Source of the DNA: Flavobacterium sp. AG291
GTDB lineage: Bacteria > Bacteroidota > Bacteroidia > Flavobacteriales > Flavobacteriaceae
Direction: 5' to 3'
NCBI RefSeq assembly: GCF_003350375.1
Contig: NZ_QQAR01000008.1
Span: 1 to 64,000 of the forward strand
Length of the DNA: 64,000 bases
Shown: one piece after another, positions 9,618-16,713 of the stretch
Layout of the letters: each line of letters starts with the position of its first letter
Position numbering within the stretch: position 1 is the stretch's first letter
Program-made: the position numbers and the translations under genes
Notes under the pieces: generated by a model
Databases searched by the model: none
Told to the model about the DNA's origin: nothing
The model's input: only the letters and a program-made list of their open reading frames with translations

Positions 9618-10232
9618 ATGAAGAAGTTTCTTGCTCTGTTTTCCTATATTTTCCATCCGCTGTTTGTGCCGGTATATGCCACGCTGTTTTACTTTGTAGT
9701 GGCCAACAGCTTTTTTTATGAGCACGAAATTTACCTTGCTTTTGTACAGGTACTCATACTTACTGTACTATTGCCCATGTCTATATTTTACCTGTTGCGT
9801 TCGCTGGGTAAAATGAAATCAAAACTGCCTAATACAAAAGAACGTCGGTTACCGCTAGCTATTTATGCGTTACTGATACTCTTCCTCATAAAGTACAGCC
9901 TATCAATAGTCGTTATCCCGGAATTATACTATTACTTTACAGGCGTACTGATAAGCACTGTAATAACCCTTGCATTGGTATTGGGTAACTTTAGCCCAAG
10001 CCTGCACACCATGGCTACTGCTTCCCTAGTGCTTTTTGTAATTGGGATCTCTTCCTATTATCATATCACTTACCTGTACCTCATCGCACTATTGGTAGTA
10101 TGTACCGGTATTGTGGGTTCATCGCGCATGGCTGTGCGTTCGCATTCCTTAAGCGAAGTACTGCTAGGTGCACTCATAGGTATTGTGCCTCAGGTAGGGC
10201 TCTGGTTTATATGGTTAGTTCCGGCGGTTTAA
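9618..10232 (+). CDS. Multispanning membrane protein, PAP2-like
   Basis: The 204-residue protein has about six hydrophobic segments. Two stretches recall the PAP2 (type 2 phosphatidic acid phosphatase) active site: SPSLHTMA (about 131-138, like motif 2 SGH) and SSRMAVRSHSLSEVLLG (like motif 3 SRxxxxxHxxxD, with Glu in the Asp place). The Lys-rich motif 1 is only weakly suggested by KSKLPNTKERR. It could be a diverged lipid phosphatase or an inactive relative. It is translated right after rpoN with a six-base gap, which suggests co-transcription but not a shared function. Confidence 0.6.
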   Translation: MKKFLALFSYIFHPLFVPVYATLFYFVVANSFFYEHEIYLAFVQVLILTVLLPMSIFYLLRSLGKMKSKLPNTKERRLPLAIYALLILFLIKYSLSIVVIPELYYYFTGVLISTVITLALVLGNFSPSLHTMATASLVLFVIGISSYYHITYLYLIALLVVCTGIVGSSRMAVRSHSLSEVLLGALIGIVPQVGLWFIWLVPAV

Positions 10233-10264
10233 AACCCGAAGGTGTTGCCTCCGGTTATTATATC

Positions 10265-10281
10265 TGAGCCTTTCAGGCTCA
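10265..10281. repeat. Small perfect hairpin TGAGCCT/AGGCTCA
   Basis: A seven-base perfect stem with a TTC loop sits 33 bases after the membrane-protein stop. No T-tract follows, so it is listed as a hairpin and not a terminator. It opens a 404-base gap without genes (10233-10636). Confidence 0.4.
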
Positions 10282-10512
10282 ATCAATCAACTCCTAAAAC
10301 ATCACTACCAACATTTAAATCGCTACACGATATTATCCTCTGATACATTTCCAGTTAGGGAAATAATTTTGGCAGAAAGAATCAGGATATGGAAAGTTTT
10401 CCCGTAGGGAATGAATAGGAATTGCTTCGTCGTAACTACCCGCCTTTGCCGATAGGCAGTCTTGCAATAACCATAAGGTTTTCATTATGAGCGAAGTAAA
10501 ACGGAACCGAAG

Positions 10513-10578
10513 AATCTCTTGAGATTGCTTCGTTCCTCGCAACGACTGTCACATCGGACCTCCGACATCGGACCTCCG
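10513..10578. repeat. Dispersed repeat with AATCTC/GAGATT core and a 14-bp tandem repeat
   Basis: AATCTCTTGAGATT (10513-10526) is a perfect palindrome followed by GCTTCGTTCCTCGCAACGAC, a word I recognise as a common intergenic repeat of Bacteroidetes. Next come two exact 14-base copies of ACATCGGACCTCCG (10551-10564 and 10565-10578). A minus-strand reading frame through 10333-10542 is an artefact of this repeat. The repeat probably extends upstream to about 10440. Confidence 0.55.
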
Positions 10579-10582
10579 ACCC

Positions 10583-10612
10583 AAAAAAAAGCCTCCACAC
10601 TTTCGCATGAAG
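10583..10612 (-). terminator. Terminator of the DJ-1/PfpI gene
   Basis: On the minus strand AGCCTTCA pairs with TGGAGGCT (one G-T pair), followed by eight T residues, 25 bases past the stop of the DJ-1-like gene. Confidence 0.75.
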
Positions 10613-10636
10613 GCTCTTTCACTTAAGCATTATTAT

Positions 10637-11398
10637 TTATTTCTTTTTCAATTCGGCTAATATAGCTTCCCCTACCCGTTTTGCGGATTGCGGATTCTGA
10701 CCGGTTACAACCCTTTGGTCAACTGTTACGTGCTGCTGCCACATTCCTGATTTCTCAAATTTAGCACCGTGCGCTTTCAGTCCGTCTTCTAACAGGAACG
10801 GCACAACTTTAGTCAGCCCTACAGCCTCTTCTTCTTCATTGGTAAAAGCGTTTATCTTTTTACCGTCAACAAGGTAGTTACCATTAGATAGTTTTATATT
10901 AACCAATCCCGCAGGGCCGTGACATACCGCTCCAACAATTCCGCCTTTTTCATAAATGGAAGCAGCTATCTTTTGTAGTTCGTCATTATCAGCAAAATCC
11001 CACATGGCACCGTGCCCGCCTGCGTAATAGATTGCAGCATAGTCCGCAGGGTTAACCTGAGATGGTTTTAAGGTATTGTCTATTTTGTTATGGTATTCAG
11101 CATTCTCCCAAAATTCTTTGTTTACAGGATCTTTAAGATCAAAACCATCAACCGGGGCTTTTCCGCCTTTTGGGCTTACAAAATCAATAGTGTATCCTGC
11201 ATTGTGCAGCACTTCCCACGGATGTGACGCCTCACCAAGGTAAAAACCGGTAGGTTCGCCTGTACTTCCTTTTTTGTCGTGGCTGGTTACCACAAACAGT
11301 ATTTTCTTCTTATCCATATTTTTTGCTTTTTTAGCCTGTGCCAATACAGGTACAGTACTGATTAACAATATCGCTATAACTTTTGCTATATTTTTCAT
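10637..11398 (-). CDS. Exported DJ-1/PfpI-family (type 1 glutamine amidotransferase-like) protein
   Basis: The 253-residue protein begins with a signal peptide ending near VLAQAKKA, so it is exported, unlike most of the family. The mature part resembles Hsp31/class I glutamine amidotransferase-like proteins: the conserved Glu in GEASHP (Glu56), GGHGAMWD, and the nucleophile elbow GAVCHGPAG with Cys159-His160. Relatives act as glyoxalases, deglycases or chaperones; which applies here is unknown. Two CRP-like sites lie just upstream and a Crp/Fnr gene precedes it on the same strand, so control by that regulator is likely. Its leader closely resembles that of the RidA-like protein 1.2 kb away. 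Confidence 0.85.
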   Translation of the reverse strand: MKNIAKVIAILLISTVPVLAQAKKAKNMDKKKILFVVTSHDKKGSTGEPTGFYLGEASHPWEVLHNAGYTIDFVSPKGGKAPVDGFDLKDPVNKEFWENAEYHNKIDNTLKPSQVNPADYAAIYYAGGHGAMWDFADNDELQKIAASIYEKGGIVGAVCHGPAGLVNIKLSNGNYLVDGKKINAFTNEEEEAVGLTKVVPFLLEDGLKAHGAKFEKSGMWQQHVTVDQRVVTGQNPQSAKRVGEAILAELKKK

Positions 11399-11454
11399 GT
11401 TGTAATCGTTGAAAATTTATAGTACAAAGTTCGGCAGAATGAGACGAAGAAGCA

Positions 11455-11493
11455 TTTGACCTACATCACAAATATACTGTGACCTGAATCACA
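11455..11493. promoter_or_regulatory. Two CRP-like sites, 23 bp apart, before the DJ-1-like gene
   Basis: TTTGA-N6-TCACA (11455-11470) and a perfect TGTGA-N6-TCACA (11478-11493) lie between the stop of the upstream Crp/Fnr gene and the DJ-1-like start. TGTGA-N6-TCACA is the established CRP consensus. The adjacent regulator has a CRP-like recognition helix (RETLSRL), which supports the assignment. Confidence 0.65.
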
Positions 11494-11494
11494 C

Positions 11495-12058
11495 TTATGA
11501 AGAAAGCCTGCTCAGGGTTTCGCGGGTAACTCCCAGATAAGAAGCCAAAAGAGTTTTAGGAACCCTTTGAAAAAGTGAAGGATATTGTTTTAGCATCTGC
11601 TCATAACGTTCTTTGGCACTCGTAGTAAGTAGTGATAATATGCGTTGCTGTAGGGCAACATAACCAAAGTTAGCCTTACGCCTGAAGAAATGCTCAGCCT
11701 TTTGGAGTTCACTACAAAGTTTTTCAGAATTTTCAAGCGACAGGCAAAGTACCTCTGTATCTTCAAGACAGGATAACGAAAGCGTAGCCGGCGTTTTATA
11801 ATGATAGGCCTGATAATCGCTTACCCACCAGTCTTCCATGGCAAACTGAAGTATATGTTCTTTGTCCGATTCATCGGTATGAGATGCTTTTATAAGACCC
11901 GAAACCACAAACCAGGAGTGATCAACAGTATCCCCTTCCTGAATAAGGAATTGATGTTTCTTTAACTTTTTGGAAGTGAAATGAGACAGTACAAAGGCAA
12001 ACTCATCATCGGTTAGCGGTACGATCTTTTCTATATGTTCACGGAGATTTACACTCAT
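11495..12058 (-). CDS. Crp/Fnr-family transcriptional regulator, copy 1
   Basis: The 187-residue protein has an N-terminal cyclic-nucleotide-binding-like beta-roll (about 20-125) and a short C-terminal helix-turn-helix ending in LGVTRETLSRL. In E. coli CRP the matching helix RETVGR contacts TGTGA, so similar DNA specificity is expected. The usual cAMP-phosphate loop (RxS) is not evident, so the ligand is unknown. It ends two bases before a CRP-like site in front of the DJ-1-like gene, fitting local control. Copy 2 (start 13270) is about 70% similar by eye, with nearly identical first 40 residues. Confidence 0.9.
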   Translation of the reverse strand: MSVNLREHIEKIVPLTDDEFAFVLSHFTSKKLKKHQFLIQEGDTVDHSWFVVSGLIKASHTDESDKEHILQFAMEDWWVSDYQAYHYKTPATLSLSCLEDTEVLCLSLENSEKLCSELQKAEHFFRRKANFGYVALQQRILSLLTTSAKERYEQMLKQYPSLFQRVPKTLLASYLGVTRETLSRLSS

Positions 12059-12105
12059 AAGATTATCATGTCTTACAAAGATGCAAAAGTTTAGCGCTTA
12101 CGCCA

Positions 12106-12135
12106 AAAATAAACGCCATGCTTACACATGGCGTT
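12106..12135 (-). terminator. Terminator of the RidA-like gene
   Basis: AACGCCATG (12112-12120) pairs with CATGGCGTT (12127-12135) around six bases; on the minus strand A/T-rich sequence with T runs follows. It lies seven bases past the RidA-like stop. Confidence 0.7.
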
Positions 12136-12141
12136 ATCTTT

Positions 12142-12612
12142 TTATTTTACAACCGTAGCTTCAAGTTCTACTTTTAAGGTCTCGAAAAGGGTTTTTACTT
12201 CCATCAGCGTGGTCGCCTGTTTTATACTGTGTTTTGCGATCCATTCCTGGAGAATTGGGAAATTAGGCCACAACTCTTCAGTTGAAGTTGTGTATATGGT
12301 TAATCTAACAATATTTTTAGGATCGTAACCTGCATGATTAATAACCTGCTCTAAATTTGCTATCGCTTCCTCCAACTGGCTTTTCATATCGGCATTACTG
12401 GAAGTACCATCGGCGTGTACTGCCGCCTGACCTGAAACATATAATGTTGCCTGAACATTTTTAACCTCAACAGCCTGAACATAGCTGCGTTCATCCTGCC
12501 ATTTCCAAGGACTGAATTCTCTTTTTTCCATTTGCTTTGCGTTTTTGGTTTGTGCCAGTAAAGGCATAACCGTTAATAATGTAAATACTAAAATTTTCGC
12601 TGTGTTTTTCAT
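12142..12612 (-). CDS. Exported RidA-family protein
   Basis: The 156-residue protein has a signal peptide (MKNTAKILVF to about LLAQTKNA) and a RidA/YjgF domain: AVEVKNVQATLYVSGQAAVHADG, then NLEQVINHAGYDPKNIVRLTIYTT with the Arg that binds the carboxylate in RidA enamine deaminases, and ATTLMEV near the end. Cytoplasmic RidA hydrolyses reactive enamines/imines; an exported form is less usual and its substrate is unknown. The start at 12612 is chosen because the signal peptide begins there; the 18 codons upstream are not leader-like. Two CRP-like sites lie upstream and a Crp/Fnr gene precedes it. Confidence 0.85.
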   Translation of the reverse strand: MKNTAKILVFTLLTVMPLLAQTKNAKQMEKREFSPWKWQDERSYVQAVEVKNVQATLYVSGQAAVHADGTSSNADMKSQLEEAIANLEQVINHAGYDPKNIVRLTIYTTSTEELWPNFPILQEWIAKHSIKQATTLMEVKTLFETLKVELEATVVK

Positions 12613-12667
12613 GTTTAAAACTGAAATAGTTACACTGCAAAATTGCACAGAATGGATGGCTGCCACC

Positions 12668-12706
12668 TATGACATTCGTCACAGATATGAAGTGAGGTTT
12701 GTCACG
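12668..12706. promoter_or_regulatory. Two CRP-like sites, 23 bp apart, before the RidA-like gene
   Basis: TATGA-N6-TCACA (12668-12683) and AGTGA-N6-TCACG (12691-12706) lie just past the stop of Crp copy 2. Spacing and arrangement equal those before the DJ-1-like gene. The match to TGTGA-N6-TCACA is weaker than for the other pair. Confidence 0.55.
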
Positions 12707-13270
12707 CTAGTTGGTTAGCCTGCTCAACGTTTCGCGCGAAACGCCCAAATAGGAAGCAATCATGGATTTGGGTACTCTCTGAAACAGAGATGGGTAGCGT
12801 TCAAGCAATTGCTCATAGCGCTCTTTGGCATTGCTGGTAATAAGCGATAAAATACGTTGCTGCGAACCTATATGTCCTCTGTTAGCCTTTTCCAGAAAAA
12901 AATACTCCATCTTCTGAAGTTGGGAACAGAGGCTTTTATAATCTTGAAGGGTAAGACAAAATACTTCAGTATCTTCAAGGCATTCTAACGCCATAGTAGC
13001 TTTAGACTGATTGTGAAAAGCCTGAAAATCGCTTTCCCACCAGTCTTCCATCGCAAAGGATACGATGTGCTCCTTCCCTGAAGCATCGGTATGCACAAGT
13101 TTCAGGAGTCCCGAAACTACAAAATAGGAATACCGTACAGGTTCGCCTTGCTGAATAAGGAATTGATGTTTCTTTAGCTTTTTGGAAGTGAAATGAGACA
13201 TTACAAATGCAAACTCATCATCGGTTAGCGGTACAATCTTTTCTATATGTTCACGGAGATTTATGCTCAT
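12707..13270 (-). CDS. Crp/Fnr-family transcriptional regulator, copy 2
   Basis: This is a 187-residue paralogue of the regulator at 11495-12058. The first residues (SINLREHIEKIVPLTDDEF) and C terminus (VPKSMIASYLGVSRETLSRL) are nearly the same, while the central ligand-binding part differs more. Its start codon overlaps the stop of the upstream barrel gene (TAATG), so the two are translationally coupled. It is followed by two CRP-like sites and the exported RidA-like gene. Differences in the beta-roll suggest that the two copies respond to different signals, which is inference. Confidence 0.9.
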   Translation of the reverse strand: MSINLREHIEKIVPLTDDEFAFVMSHFTSKKLKKHQFLIQQGEPVRYSYFVVSGLLKLVHTDASGKEHIVSFAMEDWWESDFQAFHNQSKATMALECLEDTEVFCLTLQDYKSLCSQLQKMEYFFLEKANRGHIGSQQRILSLITSNAKERYEQLLERYPSLFQRVPKSMIASYLGVSRETLSRLTN

Positions 13271-13989
13271 TAGAGTATATAAAACATCAGCCCGAGATTA
13301 ATAGCCCGTAATTTTAACTTTTGATCGGTTCCTTCTATAGGCGCACTGTTATATACCGGCGTAAGACCATAATAGGCATAAAAATTCCAGGTATTCCATC
13401 CTGCAGAAATGTACGTGCCGTATACAAAATCGTTTAGGTTCGCATCATGTTTTACCGTAGAATTTACGTCTCCCCTGAATATGGCTTTATCGGCAAACAT
13501 CCAGCTGGCCTTAAAGCCAAGATAGATGCGCCAAAACTGGTGATCGGTCGGATTACTGTTACGCCAGCGTAATTCTAATGGGATTTCCAGATAATGCAAC
13601 ACCAGTTTGTTCTTATCAAAAGAACCGTTCGATACCATTTGATACGTATTGGTGCCATCTACATTAAGCACCTGAAGGTTATGCTTAAGGTTACTATACG
13701 AATAACCCAACCCTAAAGCTACGGCATAAGTGCGGTTCTTATTAACAGGCATATCTCTTAAAAAGCCTAAAGAGATACCTGTAGAAACCCCATCCTGAGA
13801 ATAATTGTCAGGCTTAGACTGGATCAGGTTATAGGTTAATGAAGCATAAAACTGGTCTTCACGGTATTTAACATCATATACCGGAGGTAAACTGTCTTTT
13901 TCTATAGTATCGAGTACTTTAGGCTCAAATATTTGAGCCGTTGCCAAAAAGCCCGAAAAAAATAGTAAAACCAGAAATAATTGCCTCAT
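13270..13989 (-). CDS. Outer-membrane beta-barrel protein, function unknown
   Basis: The 239-residue protein has a signal peptide (MRQLFLVLLFFSGFLATAQ), then alternating polar/aromatic strand segments (FYASLTYNLI, TYAVALGLGYSYSN, HYLEIPLELRWRN, INLGLMFYIL). These resemble PorT-like eight-stranded barrels of Bacteroidetes. The C terminus ends in a strand, as expected for a barrel. It overlaps Crp copy 2 by one base, so both belong to one transcript. The sequence before its start (TCTTACAAAGATGCAAAAGT near 14010) repeats that before Crp copy 1 (near 12070), which suggests shared promoter ancestry. No function can be assigned. Confidence 0.7.
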   Translation of the reverse strand: MRQLFLVLLFFSGFLATAQIFEPKVLDTIEKDSLPPVYDVKYREDQFYASLTYNLIQSKPDNYSQDGVSTGISLGFLRDMPVNKNRTYAVALGLGYSYSNLKHNLQVLNVDGTNTYQMVSNGSFDKNKLVLHYLEIPLELRWRNSNPTDHQFWRIYLGFKASWMFADKAIFRGDVNSTVKHDANLNDFVYGTYISAGWNTWNFYAYYGLTPVYNSAPIEGTDQKLKLRAINLGLMFYIL

Positions 13990-14074
13990 AATGGTATTGC
14001 GTGATTGCTGTCTTACAAAGATGCAAAAGTTTGCGCAATAGTTTCAGGCTTACACCAAAAATTTAAGAAGAAAC

Positions 14075-14103
14075 AAACAGTCCCGCCATAAGCGGGACTG
14101 TTT
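14075..14103 (-). terminator. Terminator of the SDR gene
   Basis: AAACAGTCCCGC pairs perfectly with GCGGGACTGTTT around a five-base loop, 40 bases past the SDR stop on the minus strand. Confidence 0.8.
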
Positions 14104-14142
14104 ACAGAATAGATGTATATAGACGGCTTGTGCCGGGATGCT

Positions 14143-14886
14143 TTAAGAAAGACCGTTCATTGCCAATAATGCCTGCGCAGGATTAGCAAGGCTTAACCTG
14201 TATATGTCCTCGGTTTGCCCGGTGTGTATCTGGAACCTGTCAGTATTCAATGCATCAACAAGGTCATCTACCAGTACCGATGGCGCTATACCATTCTCTC
14301 CTCCTATTTCTGCCGAAAGTGCTGTATTTACCAGTGGAGGCATAAGTTCGAACACTTTTACTGCAGTATCCCTAAGTGCCAGCCTTAGCGATTTTGTATA
14401 GGAATGCAGCGCGGCTTTACTTGCCGAATAAGTAGGTAGGCTTTGCGCCGGAGCAAAGGCAACAATTGATGAAACATTTACAATAGCAGCATCTTTTTGA
14501 GCTTTAAGTACCGGAAGCAATTTCTCGGTAAGTCGCACCACCGAAAGAAAATTAGTATCAAACTCAGCTATTGCAATTTCATAGGCTTTCCCTTCTGCAT
14601 CGGCAAGGTTGTGCACATCTGCACGACCGGCATTGTTTACCAGCACATTCAGCTCAGGGAATTCGGTTTTTATACGATTCACCAAATCTTCCACACTTTG
14701 TGCATTGCTCACATCAGAAGTAATTGCCGTAACATTACCTAGTTCAACTGCTGCTTTTTTAAGTCTTTCCCCATCCCTTCCGGTAATGATTACTTTGTTT
14801 CCTAACGCCACGAACTGACGTGCCATTTCTAATCCTATTCCGGCACTACCACCGGTAATTAATATTGTATTTCCTGTTGTTTTCAT
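14143..14886 (-). CDS. Short-chain dehydrogenase/reductase
   Basis: The 247-residue classical SDR has the Rossmann cofactor motif TGGSAGIG (11-18), NNAG (84-87) and the catalytic set Ser139/140, Tyr153 and Lys157 (YSASK). It resembles the DltE-like branch often annotated in Bacteroidetes. TGR after strand 2 suggests NADP(H). It probably reduces a carbonyl or oxidises an alcohol on a small molecule; the substrate is unknown. It appears to be a single-gene transcript, with a perfect terminator downstream and a repeat-rich gap upstream. Confidence 0.9.
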   Translation of the reverse strand: MKTTGNTILITGGSAGIGLEMARQFVALGNKVIITGRDGERLKKAAVELGNVTAITSDVSNAQSVEDLVNRIKTEFPELNVLVNNAGRADVHNLADAEGKAYEIAIAEFDTNFLSVVRLTEKLLPVLKAQKDAAIVNVSSIVAFAPAQSLPTYSASKAALHSYTKSLRLALRDTAVKVFELMPPLVNTALSAEIGGENGIAPSVLVDDLVDALNTDRFQIHTGQTEDIYRLSLANPAQALLAMNGLS

Positions 14887-14931
14887 TGTTTTAGAATTTA
14901 TATATTATTGTTTTTTACCACAAGGTTCACT

Positions 14932-15017
14932 ATCCCGATAGCTATCGGGATCACTAAGAACACAAAGCTTTATGACTTTGCGACTTTGTAACTTTGCGAC
15001 TTTGCAACCTTATAACT
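14932..15017. repeat. ATCCCGATAG palindrome plus short ACTTTG tandem repeats
   Basis: ATCCCGATAGCTATCGGGAT (14932-14951) is a perfect 20-base palindrome, followed by CACTAAGAACACAAAG, which links it to the repeat at 5706-5791. From 14971 to the FabF stop there are imperfect copies of a word like GACTTTGCGA/TAACTTTG. The palindrome core reappears at 52027-52042 with one change. Confidence 0.6.
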
Positions 15018-16271
15018 TTATGACTCTGTAACTTTTTTAAATATCGATGTTGCCGTATGCCCACCAAAACCAAAGGTGTTGTTCAGCGCATACTGTATGT
15101 TTCTTTTTTCGGGTTCGTTAAGTACCAGGTGAAGTCCTTCGGGTATGGCTGGATCTAAATGCTCTACATTAATTGTGGGCGGCACTATATCATTTTTAAC
15201 TGCCAGCACACTAATAATACTCTCGATTGCCCCTGCTGCCCCTAACAAATGTCCCGTCATCGATTTGGTAGCGCTTACCGCCACATCCTGTCCGTTAAAA
15301 ACAGTATGTATCGCATTCAGTTCACTTAAATCACCTACAGGCGTTGAAGTAGCGTGTGCGTTGATGTAATCAATATCTTTTGGAGACAGATTGGCATCCG
15401 CTAATGCTTTTTGCATTCCCAGTGCTGCACCAAGGCCATCGGCCGGAGTTCCGGTAAGGTGATAGGCATCGGCAGCCATACCGCCTCCTACTATTTCGGC
15501 ATATATCTTTGCACCTCTCGCCACGGCATGATCCCAGTCTTCCAAAATCAGTGCCCCTGCACCTTCTCCTGCTACAAAACCATCTCTGCTGGCATCAAAC
15601 GGACGTGATGCTGTTTGCGGGCTATCATTACGTTTAGATAGCGCCTGCGAAGCATTAAAACCTCCTATTGATGCAGGTGTTATTGCGGCTTCGCTTCCTC
15701 CGGCAATCATAATAGTAGCCTTGCCAAGGCGAATGGTATCGAAAGCGGAGATAATCGCCGTATTGGATGAAGCACAGGCGGATACCGTTGCATAGTTAGG
15801 ACCATGCAACCCATAACGGATAGACAACACCCCTGCAGCAATATCGATGATCATTTTAGGAATAAAGAACGGATTGAATCTTGGTGTACCATCGCCTGAA
15901 TTGAATTCCTGAAGCTGTTCTTCAAATGTGCTGATACCACCATTCCCCGATGCCCATATCACACCTACCTCAAAACGTTCGTTTTGCGGCATGGCGGCAA
16001 AATCAAGTCCGCCATCTTTTACAGCCTCATCGGTTGCCGCTATGGCATATTGCGTAAACAGGTCATACTTGCGCGCCTCTTTTTTTTCTATATATTTTTC
16101 TATATCAAAATCTTTTACCTCGTGGGCAAAATGGGTCTTGAACTTCGTAGTATCAAATTTGGTTATAGGTCCTGCACCACTTTTTCCGGCAAGGATATTC
16201 TCCCAGAATTCAGCTACCGAATTACCAAGCGGTGTTATGGCTCCAAGCCCTGTTACAGCTACTTTTTTCAT
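15018..16271 (-). CDS. Beta-ketoacyl-[acyl-carrier-protein] synthase, FabF/KAS II type
   Basis: The 417-residue protein has a complete KAS II active site: Cys166 (VSACASS), His306 (INAHATST), Lys336 and His341 (TKSMTGHLLGAAG). It condenses malonyl-ACP with an acyl primer. The locus is not a standard fatty-acid operon, as no acpP, fabD or fabG is nearby. It is the last gene of a three-gene unit with a hot-dog thioesterase and a thiolase, which suggests a dedicated short acyl-chain route and not housekeeping elongation. Expression is probably controlled by the TetR at 18008 through operators before the thiolase. The gap to the thioesterase is only three bases. Confidence 0.9.
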   Translation of the reverse strand: MKKVAVTGLGAITPLGNSVAEFWENILAGKSGAGPITKFDTTKFKTHFAHEVKDFDIEKYIEKKEARKYDLFTQYAIAATDEAVKDGGLDFAAMPQNERFEVGVIWASGNGGISTFEEQLQEFNSGDGTPRFNPFFIPKMIIDIAAGVLSIRYGLHGPNYATVSACASSNTAIISAFDTIRLGKATIMIAGGSEAAITPASIGGFNASQALSKRNDSPQTASRPFDASRDGFVAGEGAGALILEDWDHAVARGAKIYAEIVGGGMAADAYHLTGTPADGLGAALGMQKALADANLSPKDIDYINAHATSTPVGDLSELNAIHTVFNGQDVAVSATKSMTGHLLGAAGAIESIISVLAVKNDIVPPTINVEHLDPAIPEGLHLVLNEPEKRNIQYALNNTFGFGGHTATSIFKKVTES

Positions 16272-16274
16272 TGT

Positions 16275-16712
16275 TTATTTTTTAATTTCTGTTTTCAGCA
16301 GGTTAGTATATCCTCTTGCAATAAGCCTTGAACGGTCGGCATTCCATACCTCACATTCAGCATTTACCAATTGCTTACCTTTCTTAACTACTTTCGTTTC
16401 AGCAATTATAATGTCTCCCTCTACGGCTGCCGATAAATAATCGATAACCAGGTTCACTGAAACATAGAAAAAAGGCTCACCATACGATATTAATGTTGCC
16501 CCAATAGCATCATCTATAATTGCTGCTGTTACGCCGCCATGCAGTGTACGGAACGGATTGGTCATTTCTTTGCGGACTGTGTACTGAAAGCGAAGATTAC
16601 CTTCATTTACTTCCAGCATTATCGGCTTTAGCCAGCTCATAAAAGGTGACGGCGAATCGGTAACTTCTTTACCTACCCTGTCTTTAAGGAATTGTGCTGC
16701 TTCTGAGAACAT
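16275..16712 (-). CDS. PaaI-family hot-dog thioesterase
   Basis: The 145-residue single hot-dog domain has LHGGVTAAIIDDAIG (about 82-96), the conserved HGG and acidic residue of PaaI/YdiI-like acyl-CoA thioesterases. It would hydrolyse acyl- or aryl-CoA thioesters in the cytoplasm. It lies between the thiolase (one-base gap) and the ketosynthase (three-base gap), so all three are surely co-translated from one transcript. Chain-length preference cannot be told from the sequence. Confidence 0.88.
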   Translation of the reverse strand: MFSEAAQFLKDRVGKEVTDSPSPFMSWLKPIMLEVNEGNLRFQYTVRKEMTNPFRTLHGGVTAAIIDDAIGATLISYGEPFFYVSVNLVIDYLSAAVEGDIIIAETKVVKKGKQLVNAECEVWNADRSRLIARGYTNLLKTEIKK

Positions 16713-16713
16713 A

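Noticed and set aside
10333-10542. Minus-strand reading frame of 69 codons
   Set aside because: It runs through a dispersed Bacteroidetes intergenic repeat and has no start signal or domain, so it is a repeat artefact.
14971-15017. Short ACTTTG-like tandem words, considered as a CRISPR array
   Set aside because: Units are only about 9 bases, imperfect and without spacers, and no cas gene is nearby.
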